From Candidatus Woesearchaeota archaeon (GTDB taxonomy: Archaea; Nanobdellota; Nanobdellia; Woesearchaeales; UBA10216): a stretch of DNA of 15,132 nt. Below the pieces are notes generated by a model. It worked only from the letters and a program-made list of their open reading frames with translations. It ran no database searches and had not been told where the DNA came from. The stretch is taken from NCBI GenBank assembly GCA_016180145.1, contig JACPBT010000071.1, positions 1 through 15,132 on the forward strand. Direction: 5' to 3'. Below are positions 15,070 to 15,132 of the stretch, piece after piece (the stretch's first letter is position 1; each line of letters starts with the position of its first letter). The translations under genes were made by a program, and so were the position numbers.

Positions 15070-15132
15070 TTAGTTTTCATAGAATTCAACAGCAGCCTTT
15101 GCTTTTTTCTTTATTTCTTCGTCAAATGTTGC
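15070..15132 (-). CDS. C-terminal end of an unidentified gene entering from the right edge
   Basis: The minus strand reads ATFDEEIKKKAKAAVEFYEN and stops at TAA 15070-15072, in a charged helical style typical of a protein terminus. It converges on the HEPN gene with 33 bases between the stops, which include T-runs (TTGTTTTAGTTTT) that could end the plus-strand transcript. Too short to identify. Confidence 0.5.
   Translation of the reverse strand, partial: ATFDEEIKKKAKAAVEFYEN

Overview
The window looks archaeal. A textbook BRE/TATA element (14012-14025) lies about 26 bases before an ATG (leaderless-type promoter), Shine-Dalgarno sites are GGTGA/GGAGG-like, and the content is a giant CARDB/Ig-repeat exosubtilase plus an MNT-HEPN pair whose MNT carries an N-terminal helix-turn-helix. 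A DPANN-type lineage is a reasonable guess, but no marker gene is present. I noticed no rRNA, tRNA or CRISPR array.

Minus strand, transcribed right to left (about 13.8 kb to 1). The region opens with a secreted multidomain surface protein (11671-13746). It runs, one reading frame off, into an ORF (9281-11506) holding a membrane segment, a PD-(D/E)XK nuclease-like core and a C-terminal ADP-ribosyltransferase-like domain with R, STS and ExE motifs. The 165 bases between the two ORFs are coding in the toxin frame and encode a second copy of a four-cysteine module found near the end of the first ORF. I therefore think the two ORFs are one roughly 1,500-residue polymorphic-toxin-like gene broken by a single frameshift; its natural start may also be damaged. 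Two tightly coupled genes of unrecognised family follow (8502-9278, AT-rich, and 7745-8446). Their position makes them immunity-protein candidates. The last gene is a subtilase of at least 2,578 residues (1-7734, running off the left edge). Its ribosome-binding site overlaps the stop codon of the preceding gene. It has signal peptide, I9-type propeptide, S8 catalytic domain, spacer domains, a duplicated flavodoxin/GATase-like domain with CARDB-like spacers, and nine Ig/cadherin-like modules.

Plus strand, 14051-15036. A two-gene MNT-HEPN module, overlapping by ATGA, has its own promoter and is flanked by an exact 20-bp direct repeat. The tail of another minus-strand gene enters at the right edge (15070-15132).

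Working model (inference): an exported toxin with possible cytoplasmic protectors is co-expressed with a secreted protease that could mature or release it, next to a separate MNT-HEPN cassette.
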